The notes beneath the pieces were generated by a model. The model saw only the letters and a list, made by a program, of their open reading frames with translations, was not told the origin of the DNA and searched no databases. A DNA stretch of 64,000 bases. Origin: Doris montereyensis. Lineage: Eukaryota; Mollusca; Gastropoda; Nudibranchia; Dorididae. The position numbers and the translations under genes were made by a program. The stretch covers positions 20,001 to 84,000 of the forward strand of contig JAXRKP010000176.1 of NCBI GenBank assembly GCA_037039925.1. Direction: 5' to 3'. Positions 1 through 17,866 of this stretch are shown here, piece by piece (the first letter of the stretch is position 1; the number at the start of each line of letters is the position of its first letter).

Positions 1-283
1 GGGTGGGGTGGTGGTGATGGACTGGGTTTGATGGATGGGGAAAGAGGTCTTTTCATGTCCCCGCTATCGTTATAGTTCGTTGAGTTGGATACGTTGGTCT
101 TCTTGTTTACGATCCTGTCAGTAATCAGTAATACTTGCCTAATTAGGGCTTTATATTACCGTCTATACAGTGTGAATGAACAGCCAATTACCCTCTGTCT
201 CTTCTAATATTTTCCTCCATTGTCTCTGACCGATGTCCTGAAATGAGTGCTTGTGCACAGTTCGAATAGTGAAGGGAGGGGGA

Positions 284-881
<598 letters not shown>

Positions 882-1445
882 AGCATGAATGGCTGTATAA
901 TATATTAGTGGCTAAGAAAATGATCTTTGAAGGCCAATTACATCATATTCAACGAAATGGCTAAATGGTAATTCATAATGATATCATGTATTCATTATGC
1001 ATTTCTCAAACTAAATTTAAGTAAGCTGTTAATCTAGGATGAAAATCAATGATCAAACAATTATAGTTATTTTTTTGTAAAACATGTCAACAATAGAATA
1101 TCATAATTGTGCGATTTTATTCACGATCACAAGGCATGTTTGACCATCCCTGTTTATGTTTGCTACTCAACATCATGATATTGAAATTGGCTTTTAAAGA
1201 TAAATCTGGTTATCTAGGTATAGATGGTTTCTATAGATATTATCATGTAAAAATATTTTAAGATGAGGAATGTAAGATATAAGAACAATATTACAAAATC
1301 AGCAAGCTCAGGGCAAAAGCTGTGAAATTCAAGTTGGGAATAAGGACTCTTTATGTTATTAGATGCTTATGTCATGAGGCATTGTAAAACAAAATGATGA
1401 TGTTGCAAAATAAGCAAAATACAGAAAAATACAAATACTTCGATA
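882..1445. other. AT-rich intergenic, nothing recognised
   Basis: AT-rich sequence between two repeat tracts. I see no coding frame, RNA or mobile element here. Confidence 0.6.
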
Positions 1446-2325
1446 CTGCTTGCACAACAAAAAACAAAAAAACTAAAACAAACTAAACCAAATCAAACCT
1501 TACCAAACAAACCAAACTAAACTAAACCAAACCATCAAACAAACCAAAACAAACGAAACAAAACAAAAACCAACCAAACCAAAACAAACAAAACAAAAAA
1601 TAAACCAACCAAACAAAACCAAACCATTAACAAAAAACCAAACCTTACCAAACAAAACAAACAAAAAAACAAACCAAACCATTGTCGATATTAACAAGTT
1701 TCTACCGCTATAATATTGTCTATTTGAATTTCATTTCAAAACGATTATTATCATAACAAACCAAAAAACTTTGGATCAAGTTACCAAACAAAAACCAAAG
1801 TTTATGGAGACATTAATATATACATATAGTTAGTAAATTACCAAACAAACCAAACAAAGCGTGTCAAACAAACCCTGGGTGATTATTAGATTGAGTCAAA
1901 CCATTATGCCAAACAAAACAAACCAATCCAAACCAAACCATTGAACGGTACTGTTCCAAACCATTTTTTACCAAACAAAACAGACCAAACCAAACCAAAT
2001 TCAAACCAAACCTCCAAAAAACCAAAATGGCGGTTTAGATAATTGAAAGTTCAAAACTCAAACATTTTTCCTTAATCGCCACTTTCCAAAACAAACCAAA
2101 CCAAACCATTACCAAAATTCATCAAACAAAAATGGTCTTACCAAACAAACCAAACCAAACCAAACCATTTAGAACCCAACACCAAACCATTACCAAACAA
2201 AAGAAAAAACCAAACCATTACAAACAAACCAAACCAAACCAAACCATTAGTGACAAACCAAACCAAATGAGCTTAACAAAACAAAGAACGACCAACTCAG
2301 ACAGAAATGTACAGATACTATAAAA
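1446..2325. repeat. degenerate AAACC-type simple-repeat array
   Basis: Dense runs of AAACC/AAACAAACC units with unrelated AT-rich interruptions (for example 1700-1760 and 2020-2080). Units vary by a base or two, so the array looks old. It does not match TTAGGG telomere repeats. Short ORFs across it are simple-sequence translations. Confidence 0.9.
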
Positions 2326-4638
<2,313 letters not shown>

Positions 4639-4691
4639 AGGGGATATCTACGGTGACGACAGATTGTCAACTTGGTGTCCGAGGTCACCTT
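4639..4691. repeat. short segment shared with 8641-8693
   Basis: GGGGATA...GGTGTCCGAGGTCACCTT occurs here and at 8641-8693 with few differences, in both cases beside the tail of an RTE-like element. It may be a transduced flank or a separate small repeat. Confidence 0.6.
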
Positions 4692-5410
4692 GATCTTTCT
4701 TTCTTTCTTTATCAGTTCCCATACTACCTTCCAGTGTATGGGTTTAGAAGCTCCAAATGATCTTTCTCCAGGCTGCCCTGTCCTGCCATTTTCTGTTTCC
4801 ATCTGTGAAGGTTGCATTTCTTTGCATTAGTGCCTCTTTATATCTTCTTCCCCCTTTCTCCGAAGTCTGCCTTTTGGTCTTTTACCTTGGGTCTTAGCAC
4901 TGTATACTGATTTAGCTATTCTCTTATCATTCATTCTATTTACATCCCAAACCATCTGAGTTGATTTCTTTCCTTCTTAATTTTTATGCCATCTAGTTTG
5001 GTTCGATCTCTTATTTTTGTGTTTCTGATATTGTCTCTTATCACTTTTCTGATTGTAAATATGTAGTCCTGTATATTTCTTCCTGGTCTGAATCCGCTCC
5101 GATATTCTTCAATCTGATTCTCAACTGTTTTCCTCAGTCTCATTTCTGCAATAAATTTCCTGATACACTTATTCTTAATTCCTCTATAGATTGAGCATTC
5201 CATAGTTTATTCTTTCTTGTGTGTTGGTACTATCATTCCCTGTTTTCAGTTACCTGGCACATGTTAAACTTCCGTGCTTGTTGGCGTATTATTGCATTAT
5301 GTCTGTCTCTCTCAACTGAATTTTATTCATTTCTGGATAAACTTGATCTGCTCCTGAGATCTTTCCTAGTTTAACTTTTCGAAAAGCTGTTTGGATTGCT
5401 TCTATTGAGA
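4692..5410 (-). mobile_element. RTE-like non-LTR retrotransposon fragment, RT core deleted
   Basis: Read on the minus strand, this begins with an RT segment (VKLGKISGADQVYPEMNK, then RSGFRPGRNIQDYIFTIRKV). Near 5041 it jumps directly to the C-terminal tail (RDNIRNTKIRDRTK). The 3' end is a (GAAA)n-type tail, seen as TTTC repeats at 4696-4711. EN, the catalytic FADD block and much of RT are missing. The GAAA tail and the EN/RT style suggest the RTE clade, but a clade assignment needs a phylogeny. Confidence 0.8.
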
Positions 5411-6466
<1,056 letters not shown>

Positions 6467-6547
6467 TATGTATCAACAAACATATTCATACACTTTATGA
6501 ATAAATAATACATCTCCAAGGTGGATGAAGGTAGAGAAAGATACTTT

Positions 6548-8055
<1,508 letters not shown>

Positions 8056-8059
8056 TTAA

Positions 8060-8365
8060 GTGGCGTAGTTGGCCGTGCGGTTAGGCTGCCGGATTGGGGA
8101 TTATGAGGTCCCGAGTTTGAATCATAACAAAGCTAGATCCAACATTGTGTTCATTGGGAAAGACACTTAACACGCGTTGTCCCCACTCTACCCAGGTGCA
8201 AATAGGTACAAGGACTAACTTGGAAGTAAAAACCTGCGTCATACCAACATCCTGGCCAGGAGGTGATTATTGTCACCTGCTCCGCTTCAAGCTATTGAAA
8301 CCGGGATCAACTCCGGCGTTATGGGCCGTAGCGGCCTTGAAGGAACTTTATTTACATCTATAGTA
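8060..8365 (+). mobile_element. tRNA-derived SINE, family A
   Basis: The head resembles a tRNA promoter (TTGGCCGTGCGGTTAGGCTG with a B-box-like GAGTTTGAATC). A central block CACTCTACCCAGGTGCAAAT and a 3' part GGGATCAACTCCGGCG follow. A matching minus-strand copy, split by an insertion, is at 57308-58300, which supports repeat status. The core resembles conserved central domains of animal SINEs; I cannot assign the superfamily. Confidence 0.75.
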
Positions 8366-8564
8366 TGCATATTAATGATAGTATTATTGTTAACACCACA
8401 AATTCTCAATAGTGTTCAGTTTGCTAGGTTGACATGCCACCAAGGTGCCGTGACATTTTTGGAGCCAATAAAAGAAAGTATGTACAAAACACTTGGGACA
8501 ACAACAAAAATACAACGCAAACGTAAGACACTTAAAATTGGTAATCTGCTTCATGGTAACTTTC

Positions 8565-8641
8565 TTTCTTTCTTCCTTTATCAGCTCCCATTCTACCTTC
8601 CGGTGTATGTGTTTTAGATGCTCGAAATGATCTTTCTCTAG
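8565..8641 (-). mobile_element. RTE-like element, 3'-end fragment
   Basis: Only the extreme 3' end is present: TTTC repeats, then TATCAGCTCCCATTCTACC and the segment encoding the conserved C-terminal tail. It is truncated at 8641, where a second repeat starts. Confidence 0.7.
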
Positions 8642-8902
8642 GGGATACCTACAATGACGACAGATTGTCATTTTGGTGTCCGAGGTCACCTTCATCACAT
8701 CATCGAAAGCGTGTGAAAGCTGCGAGTTCCCCAGGGACCCCTTGGCAGCCGAAAGTTTCTGTCACAGATATTGGCGTCATTCCTGTCTCTCACCCCAGAT
8801 GGTGGCTTGGTAGAAAGACGCCGTTTTTCGTAGCTGCCCCTCAAGGCCGTACAAACAATTGCCCAGCGTGGGTTCCTCCGGAAGCCACCTCGATCATCAT
8901 CT
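8642..8902. repeat. unassigned repeat between two RTE-like fragments
   Basis: The first ~50 bp is shared with 4639-4691; the remainder is GC-richer than its surroundings and ends at the tail of the next RTE copy. The family is not recognised. Confidence 0.45.
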
Positions 8903-9800
8903 TTCTTTCTTTCTTTATCAGTTCCCATTCTACCTTCCAATGTATGGGTTTAGAAGCCCGAAATGATCTTTCTCCAGGCTGCCCTGTCCTGACACTTTCT
9001 GTTTCCTTCCGTGAAAGTTAAATTTCTTTGCCTCTTTTATATCTTCTTCCCCCTTTCTCCGAGGTCTGCCTTTTGGTTTTTTACCTTGAGTTTTAGCACT
9101 GTATACTGATTTAGCTATTATATTGTCATTCATTCTGTCGCCATGCCCAAACCATGTCAATTGATTTGTTTCTATCTTAGTTTTTATGCTATCTGCTTTG
9201 GTGTGATCTCTTATTGTTGTGTTTCTGAGTTTGTCCCTTTTAGTTTTCCCTATTACTCTTCTTAGATATTTCATTTCGGCTGCCTGCACTCTACTGTGTT
9301 CCCTACTGTCTAAGATCCAGGTTCGCTGCCTTTCCTAGCTGGTTATATATTGCGCTTGCCTTTTGGATTCTCTGACTGATTTCTTCTCTTAGTTTTCGCC
9401 CAGAGTTAATCATTACTCTTAAGTAATTGTAGCTTTGAACTTGTTCTCAAATATCCCTACCCAATTTCAAGATTTTGTGTTTTAGCTTCCCTAGCTACTA
9501 GCATTATTTTGGTTTTCTTTGCATTTAGTCTCATTCCTCTTTTACTTAGTTCATTGTTCATAATGTTGATATTCAACTGAAGATCCCTTTCTGCTTTTTC
9601 CAGACAGAACTAAATCATTGGCAAATGAAAGCATTGATACATTTACTGGTTTGAGCTTCCACAGACTAACATTCGTTTTCTTGATTTTTGAGGATGCCTT
9701 TGCGACTGAATTCATAAATGTGATAAACAAAAGAAGACTTAGGACACAACCCTGTCTTACTCCTATATCTACATCAAATTGTTTAGATACATTTCCAGCT
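8903..9800 (-). mobile_element. RTE-like element, 3' half with RT motifs
   Basis: Minus strand encodes [20 protein letters not shown], then NVSMLSFANDLVLSGKS and the C-terminal QAAEMKYLRRVIGKTKRDK and GRPRRKGEEDIKEA. The catalytic box is FAND instead of FADD, so this RT would be inactive. 5'-truncated at a CA/TA microsatellite; the (GAAA)n tail is at 8903-8917. Confidence 0.88.
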
Positions 9801-10258
<458 letters not shown>

Positions 10259-10575
10259 GCCTTCAACTGTTATGTAGTCTATGATTGACTTTTCACATCT
10301 GTCTTCATTTATTCTTGTATATTTGTGGATATCTTTATGAGGAAAAAATGTGTTAGCTATTTTCATGTTATTCTTTAGGCAAAAATCTATTAGTCTCTCT
10401 CCATTTGAAGAAGTTGTTGTCTCTCCTTTTTTACCTATTACTCCTCCTAATGTTTCTACATTGTTGCCTACTTTAGCGTTTAAATCTCTTAAACCCATTA
10501 ATTCCTGTTTGGGTTTGAGATTCTCTGCAGTTATTTGTAAATCATTTTCAAAGATATCTTTTTCTTCATAGTAAC
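10259..10575 (-). mobile_element. RTE-like element, endonuclease fragment
   Basis: Minus strand encodes LRDLNAKVGNNVETLGG, NGERLIDFCLKNNMKIANTF and FPHKDIHKYTR, the DxNA-containing half of an apurinic-type EN domain. It abuts family F copy 1 exactly at its end. Confidence 0.85.
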
Positions 10576-10649
10576 TGACTAACTTTAATATTGAGTATTA
10601 TTGTTGGGGCGTATAACTGAATTTAACCACAAAATGTTCCTCCAATTTT

Positions 10650-10975
10650 GATAGAGGGCTCGGCAGTCCAGGGACAAGTTGTCGGCCTCACAACCTACAA
10701 TTCGTGGGTTCAAACCCCACCAACGCTTGAATAACATTATATCTTTTTTTCGAATAAAATACAGCCTCCCTGATCCTATCAGGTGTATCGACACCTAGTC
10801 TAACCTGAGACAGACGATAAAAAGGAGGTTCCGTGTGCAGATCCCAACACTCTGTGCACGTTAAAGATCCCTTGGCTGTCTACAGGGCAGTCCGGGCAAA
10901 ATAAAAAAATCCTACCAAAAACCTTGAGATCACCTTCGTTGTGGATGTGGGTAAATCAAATCAAATTAAAAACCT
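10650..10975 (+). mobile_element. tRNA-derived SINE, family B
   Basis: The head has CCTACAATTCGTGGGTTCAA (B-box-like GGTTCAAACCCC). The body has ACGATAAAAAGGAGG, TGCACGTTAAAGATCC and ACAGGGCAGTCCGGGCAAA. The tail is GAGATCACC...GTGGATGTGGGTAAATC. The same order is seen at 51325-51645. Confidence 0.8.
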
Positions 10976-11655
10976 CCAATTTTGATTTTGATGTGATGTC
11001 ATTTTCCCCAAATGAACTCTACCCTGTTATCTCTTACATCTTTACATCATATTAAAATTGTCTTCTCATGGTAGAAGGCTACATAGAATAAAAACTGAGT
11101 AAACGTATCCAGGCGTACGTTTGACCACCACAACCGGTTCCAAAAACCGAATGTCAGTCAAGGGTTTGGATCCTAATGTTGGCATGCAGCCTATTTGCTT
11201 AGAATTTTCTCGAGATAAAAAACCCCGATCATTTGCAAAATTCGTTGAAAATGTAGTCCTGAAACAGTGCAAATATAAAACTCTTGGTGCACTAGTAAAG
11301 ATGACCATTTGATGTACACTTGTGGTACAGTTTAAATGGTTGTTCTCGTAACAAAGGAAGTACTAATCGCAATTACCACTTATGATGGAAGTGGACAAAC
11401 ACAGAATAAATACATGAATAAAGAAACAAACAGACGCCGTGACCCTAACGTGTGAAGAGCCCCAACAGATCAAAGTCCCCTAGCCGGGTTCATGTCCTGC
11501 AGGCGCGCCTGTCACCTTGAGCTAACCTCAACCAAGGCAGGAAAATGTATCACTTGCCCCAGGTAATCGTCGTGGCGAAAACACGTTTAGCATTTTAATA
11601 AGCTTCTTAATTTGCGTACAGAGGATACTGTGTCTGTATTTCTGTGAGTATAGGT
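10976..11655. other. intergenic, nothing recognised
   Basis: No supported gene. Short ORFs on both strands near 11066-11312 have no recognisable motif. Confidence 0.5.
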
Positions 11656-11695
<40 letters not shown>

Positions 11696-11708
11696 TGTGT
11701 GTGTGTGA
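11656..11708. repeat. (TG)n microsatellite
   Basis: TGTG repeats broken once by TAG. Confidence 0.97.
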
Positions 11709-11924
11709 TTATGTTTGTGTGCATTGACTAAAGTTATGAAACGTCCTTCAAGGCCGTAAAGGCCCATAGAACAGGGCCGTTGCGTTTTCTACAGCTTTGG
11801 GGGAGGGGGGGTAGCGGCCCTGGAAGGATTATTTTTCGCGTTTTTTCCTATCAATTTAACTTATGTTTTAAGTGCAATGGGCATGGTGTACTGAGTTGAC
11901 ATATTATGTCGTTGTTTTTTTCCC

Positions 11925-12380
11925 CTGACGCTTCCGGTTGCCATGGAAACGGTGGCCGTCTTGGATTTTGCTCCCAAATTTCACCAAGTTCAATATCGAT
12001 AAGTTTTTTTTCATTTTTCGACACATTTCTTTCATACTTGGCACACACCTTATTTGATACAATATCGAAATTTGATCAGATCAGATTTTTGTTTCATTAG
12101 TAAGTTTTGATTTCTTGAATTTTTGAAAATAGCATATGAGAACAACCAAACATATACAAAAATATTGTACAAAAAATTCAAATTTTCAAAAACTATAATA
12201 CATAGCGAAAAGAAACTTCTGAATATGTCCTTTTTCCCCACTCATCATCCATACCAAATTTCATGAAGATATGTTGAGAAATAAAAAAGTACATGGGAAA
12301 TAAGAAACAAAAAAGGACATTTTGAAAAAATCGTATTTTTCTCTTATTTTCTGTTCTTCGAATACCTTTTGCTCTCATAA
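11925..12380 (-). repeat. dispersed repeat family G, copy 1
   Basis: The segment GTTGCCATGGAAACGGTGGC with its flanks is the reverse complement of sequence near 38830-38870 in SNRNP200 intron 16. A TTGGCACRC-type motif lies at comparable spacing in both. Probably a non-coding mobile repeat; class unknown. Confidence 0.55.
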
Positions 12381-12424
12381 ATCTAAGGAAAGAGTAGGAT
12401 AATGCTTTGAAACATCATAAAACC

Positions 12425-14060
12425 TTGAAAGGCTCTCTTTCTTTCATTCTTTATCAGCTCCCATTCTACCTTCCGGTGTATGGATTTTTAGATGCCCGAA
12501 ATGATCTTTCTCCACGCTGCCCTGTCATGATATTTTTGTTTCCTTCCGTGAAAGTTAAATTTCTTTGCGTTAATGCCTCTTTTGTACATTCTTCCCACTT
12601 TCTCCGAGATCTGCCTATTGTCATACATTCTGTTAACATGCCCAAACCATCTCAGTTGATTTCATTCTTTCTTAGTTTTTATGCTATCTCTTATTGTTGT
12701 GTTTCTGATTTTGTCTCTTTTAGTTTTCCCTACCACTCTTCTAGATATTTCATTTCGGCTGCCTGTACTCTACTGTATTCCCTTCTGTCTAGGGTCCAGG
12801 TTTCACTGCCATAGAGGAGAATAGGACAATAAACTGTGTTGTATACTGCCATTTTGGTTTTGTTGACATTTCTTGTTTACCTACAAATGCCTTTCCTAGC
12901 TGATTATATATTGCACTTGTCTTTTGGATCCTTTGGCTGATTTCTTATTTTAGTCCCCCCCCCCCCCCCCCAAGTTAATCATTACTCCTAAGTAATTGTA
13001 GCTTTGAACTTGTTCTAAATTCTCCCTGCCTAATTTAAGATTTTGTGTTTTAGCTTTCCTAGTTACTAGCATTGTTTTGGGTTTTTTTTTTGCATTTACT
13101 CTCATTCCCCTTTTATTTAATTCATTATTCATTATGTTGATATTTCACTGGAGGTGCCTTTCTGATTTTCCAAACAGAATTACGTCTCCTGATGTTTCTA
13201 CATTGTTGCCTATTCTAGAGTTTAAATCTCCTAAAACCACTAATTCCTGTTTGGGTTTGAGATCCTCTGCAGCTATTTGTAAATCATTTTCGAAGATTTC
13301 TTTTTTTCTTTGGTGGCAATTTCGTTTGGTCCATAAGCTATTAATAATTTAATTTCTCTTCCTGTTGGTTTAATATTTACCTCTATTAGCCGTGGGCCTA
13401 CACATTTCCAACTTTCTAGTAGCATTTCTTGCCTTTTATGCATTAGGACACCTACTCCTGTTCTAGCTCTATCTTTAACATTTACTCCTGAGAAGATTAA
13501 AGTATGATTTGGTCCTAAATTTTCTATTCCTTGTCCTTTTTTCTTTGTTTCTGTAATAGCCAAAATGTCTACTTTGAATCTTTCCATTTCTTCAGCTAAT
13601 TGCAACTCCTTTCCATTAATTGCCCTAACATTCCATGTTCCAAAAATCACAGTCCGTGTTCTTTTCCAGAGTCGTCTTCGAAATTCAAGCCGGGTATATC
13701 ATTGTATATATTACTTTGAATCAGGTTGTTTTGAATAAGCAGGGGATTGACCCACTGTACCCTAGGTAGATGGTGGTGCTGCCATCTTGAGGCGCCCTAT
13801 CGGGCCTTGTTATTTTCTGTCAGGGTCAACTCCCTTAGCCTTTAGTTATTCAAGACCAGCCTGCAAGGCAGCAGGTTGTTATTTTATGTCAGGGTTTACT
13901 CCCTTAGCCTTTGGTCAGTTAAGACCGACTTGCAAGGCAGCAGGTTGTTTTCTTTCAGGGTTTACTCCCTTAGCCAAGACCTGCCTGCAAGGCAGGAGGA
14001 GACTCGTGGAGGGCGGGATCACCTACTCCCCATACAGGTGCTTACCTGTCCACTGTCTGG
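12425..14060 (-). mobile_element. RTE-like element with 5' UTR repeats, EN and 3' tail; RT core deleted
   Basis: From its 5' end (14060) it has three ~56-70 bp tandem units in the leader, then EN (MIFGTWNVRAINGKELQLAE, VDILAITETKKKGQG, GPRLIEVNIKPTGREI). At about 13183 it jumps to the RT tail (LNKRGMRVNAKK, LKLGRENLEQVQSYNYLGVM) and ends in TTTC-rich 3' sequence near 12430. The RT catalytic region is absent. A C homopolymer is at 12955-12971. Confidence 0.88.
13806..13999 (-). repeat. three tandem units in the RTE-like 5' leader
   Basis: Units of about 56-70 bp share TTAGCCTTTGGTCAG, AAGACC and CTGCAAGGCAGCAGG. The same array occurs in the two other copies with intact leaders (17915-18060 and 21003-21210), so it belongs to the element. 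Confidence 0.85.
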
Positions 14061-14574
14061 TGAGAGGCTCTCAACTACTTCTTATTGACACTGTTTCAAG
14101 TACACCAGCACCTTTTTACTCAATTTGAGATGGTGCCTTTTGATAATAGGTGCGCGCAATATGTTCCGTATTTTTTCCGGACGATCTAAAGGAATATTCA
14201 TAATAGATTCTTGGATAGAGTTTATTACGACGATCAAATGAGTACCAACCTGCCATAGTTTACATACTATTTTTGGCTTTTCTTGTATAATAGCTGTATT
14301 GAAAGATAAGCCTGTATCGTTTCTAAAAAATTCCTATAAATTCAAAGAATCGATATTGAGCTTCTTTTATATTATCATTATGACGGGAATGAACTGCTCT
14401 ATCCACTACTATGATAGACTAGATTTGTCCCATTTTCGGCAAAAATGGCATTCACAGAACCCCCCACCCCACCCCCACCCCTTTAACCGCGGAACAAGTG
14501 ATAGCACAACACCTCCTAGACAGGATGCAAGTTTTACACGCCAGCAGTGCGATATGTGTGTTAAGCATGTGTAC

Positions 14575-14695
14575 CAAGGACCACAACAACGGACCTAAAC
14601 TTGGTACACGTATAACCAAGATTAAAACCCAAGACCTCACGACTCTAAACCCACCAACCTAACCACTAGGCTACCGACGCGACAACAAAAGCTAT
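14575..14695 (-). mobile_element. SINE head, tRNA-like
   Basis: The minus strand reads GTCGGTAGCCTAGTGGTTAG (A-box-like) and then TCTTGGGTTTTAATC (B-box-like). It resembles the family A head and is truncated. Confidence 0.55.
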
Positions 14696-16899
14696 TACAT
14701 GCATTGTCGTTTTATTACGACAGTCGTCTTGTCTTCTTTTTTTCATTAGCAAACACATGAATAAATATCTACTGATAGGCGCACACACCAAACTAAACAT
14801 GCGATCCGACCTAGCGTCTTTATTTCTCAACAAATAGGCTCGCATCTTCTATAAAGGTTACAAATGGCATATAGATTGTGCCTTTTGACCTTTAGAACTT
14901 GTTTGCATTGTTTCGATGACAACTTACTTTTCTTTTCTTTTTGTAAGTCAACCAAAACGCTTCTACGGCCTCAACTCATCCTCGATTTCTATATCAATAT
15001 ACCTGGAGGTGGACGAGCAGAGCGACATTGTCAACATCCACCTAACGCTATCAAATCCCATCTTACATTACCGAGCAAGAGATCTACGTATTATAACTTT
15101 AGACCTAGACGATATCTTTCTCTAGATTAACTTTCAAATATGATCTTTTATGAGGATCAACTTGAAAGCAATCGTCGTGGTGAAGTCGATGAAATGAAAT
15201 CTGTCGGTTTCAGGTTCGAAGTTTTGGGAGTTATCAAAAAAACATTTTTCATTATTTATTTGTTATTCTTTGGTCTGTCATAAATCGCGTAGGGCTTGCT
15301 TTTTGTTTTCGATTTTTGTAAAGGTTTTTAAAGCCATATGCCGAAGTTAGAATACAATTTTTTTTTTAAAGAACTACACAAGGAACCCAATGGTGGTATT
15401 TATTTTTCAACCCGAAGGCACAGAAAAGGTAGAACAATAATTTAAGTTGTTTTTTTTTTAATCGGTTAACCCGGGCAACGCCAGGTACCTATAGTTATTA
15501 TAGTTAAGAGGGGTGGGTGTATATTATTATGTCTATAATCGAAATGGAACTTTTTAAATACTTCCTGAATTAAGGACACATTTTGAAAATAAAAGTACGG
15601 CCATAGCTAGGGAGAAACTCTCGGACAGGAAATATGCCTACTGATGATATCATCCTGACAATATAAATTGTCAAAGAAATGAAAAACTAACCAAAAACAG
15701 AATATAATATCTTAAGGTTAAAATTCGCCCGTTAAATACTTAGAGATAAGCAAAATGTATGACCGATGCATACCCATCTTAGCAAATATTTATAAACGAT
15801 GCCATCATTGAGAAGGTGAATAGCAACAAGGGCCTGGGCAAAACAGTAGAAATAGAAGGGAGAATCAAAATTGAAACCTCCATAACAATAAACTGGAATG
15901 GAGTGCTTTTGCAATATACAGGGAAATACTTGTGTTTATCAATGAACAGCTCCGGAGAAGCCTTCAGAGGAATATTTCAATCAACTAAATATTATCAACA
16001 AGGACGATATGTGGCTGGCAAACCTGGATTCTTGGCAAAACACTTATACATGGGCTCAAAACAAATAAAAGAAAGCCTTAAGGATAAAGATCCACAACGC
16101 GAAATCAATAAATAAAAAAAACGATCTTCCCATGAAAAATACCATGCATCTGACAGTTTACGTGGGACTTTCTTCTTCTTCTTCTTCTTTGTGATGGCTG
16201 ACCAACTAAATTCTTGAGAATTGTCAGCGCGCATACTTTGATTTAACCCAACACTGTTATTCCAATTTTGTTTTTAAAGTAATATTGTTGTTAAAGTCTT
16301 CAGAGCTACTGTTAAGTTTTATTTTTGTTGGCAGTCCATTCCACAGCGTTGCAGTTCTAGGATAAAATGCAGGTGACAATCAATGTTTGAAGATGGAACC
16401 GTGTATATTTAACAGCCTGATCTGGTTGTTTTTATCTAATGGAATAAACAGTTGGCTATTTATAGCTTTAGCGAAAATTTTAATATTTATTCAATTTCTG
16501 ATTCAATATGCTATATTCCTCTGGCAGATTATTTCTCGTCCTCGCGGTCATCGTCGATATCCCATTTGCACGGCGTCGAGTTCTGATGGAGGTGGACGCG
16601 ATTTCGAGCATAAGCTTATGTTCCACTCTTTTCCCATCAATTTTTTATCATCGTGGATTAGTTGAGCTTTTTTCAACGATCTTTCCTCTTTCCCATCCTA
16701 CTCTACCAGGTAACCAGTAGGCCTATTGATAGTAAACTGGTTGACAATTGGGACGCAACTCGCACGTTTGTTGTAGTTTCGTGCAATTTCATAAACAAAA
16801 GAATGAAGCTTATTACCAGTGTCGTAGTCGTTTGACGTCATACATACAAACATGACACAGATGTTAAAGCCCCATGCACATAGGGACGAAAGTGTGACA

Positions 16900-16995
16900 A
16901 ACACAAGTGTATAAACAGGAACGCTTACAGACACCAGACAGAATCGAACCTGGACATTAGCATCCACCATGACAGGCAAGAGCCCAACGGGCCTT
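16900..16995 (-). mobile_element. tRNA-like SINE head
   Basis: The minus strand has CCCGTTGGGCTCTTGCCTGT and AGGTTCGATTCTGTCTGG, a good B box with a poor cloverleaf. Better explained as a SINE head than a functional tRNA. Confidence 0.45.
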
Positions 16996-17260
16996 GTAAC
17001 TCCTCTCCTTTAAACGTGGCAGATTTGCAATAATCTCTTATCCAATAAACTGCGGGAGGAATTTAATTGGTTGCTTCCCTTGATTTACAATATTGGCCGG
17101 AACTTTTCCATGTCGTTAACATTGAACATTGGAGTGGGTAAGGGGTAGATAATCATCAAGTGCATCATGAGTGAATATGGCTGGCACTATATTAACCTAT
17201 GTGTAAATTAACAGATGCCATATGATTCAAAGAGCATATCTTAAATATTGGTAGTCATAA

Positions 17261-17866
<606 letters not shown>

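Noticed and set aside
1446..2325. Interstitial telomere array
   Set aside because: Units are AAACC-like, not TTAGGG or TTAGG.
10650..10740. Functional tRNA gene
   Set aside because: A B box is present but the cloverleaf fails, and the same body recurs at 51325; SINE is the better call.
14916..15125. 69-aa ORF with a passage (YLEVDEQSDIVNIHLTLS) faintly like a Cys-loop receptor extracellular strand
   Set aside because: Similarity is too weak and short, with no flanking exons or other receptor motifs.
15816..16115. 99-aa plus-strand ORF
   Set aside because: No recognisable domain, no splice context, and an open frame on the other strand as well.
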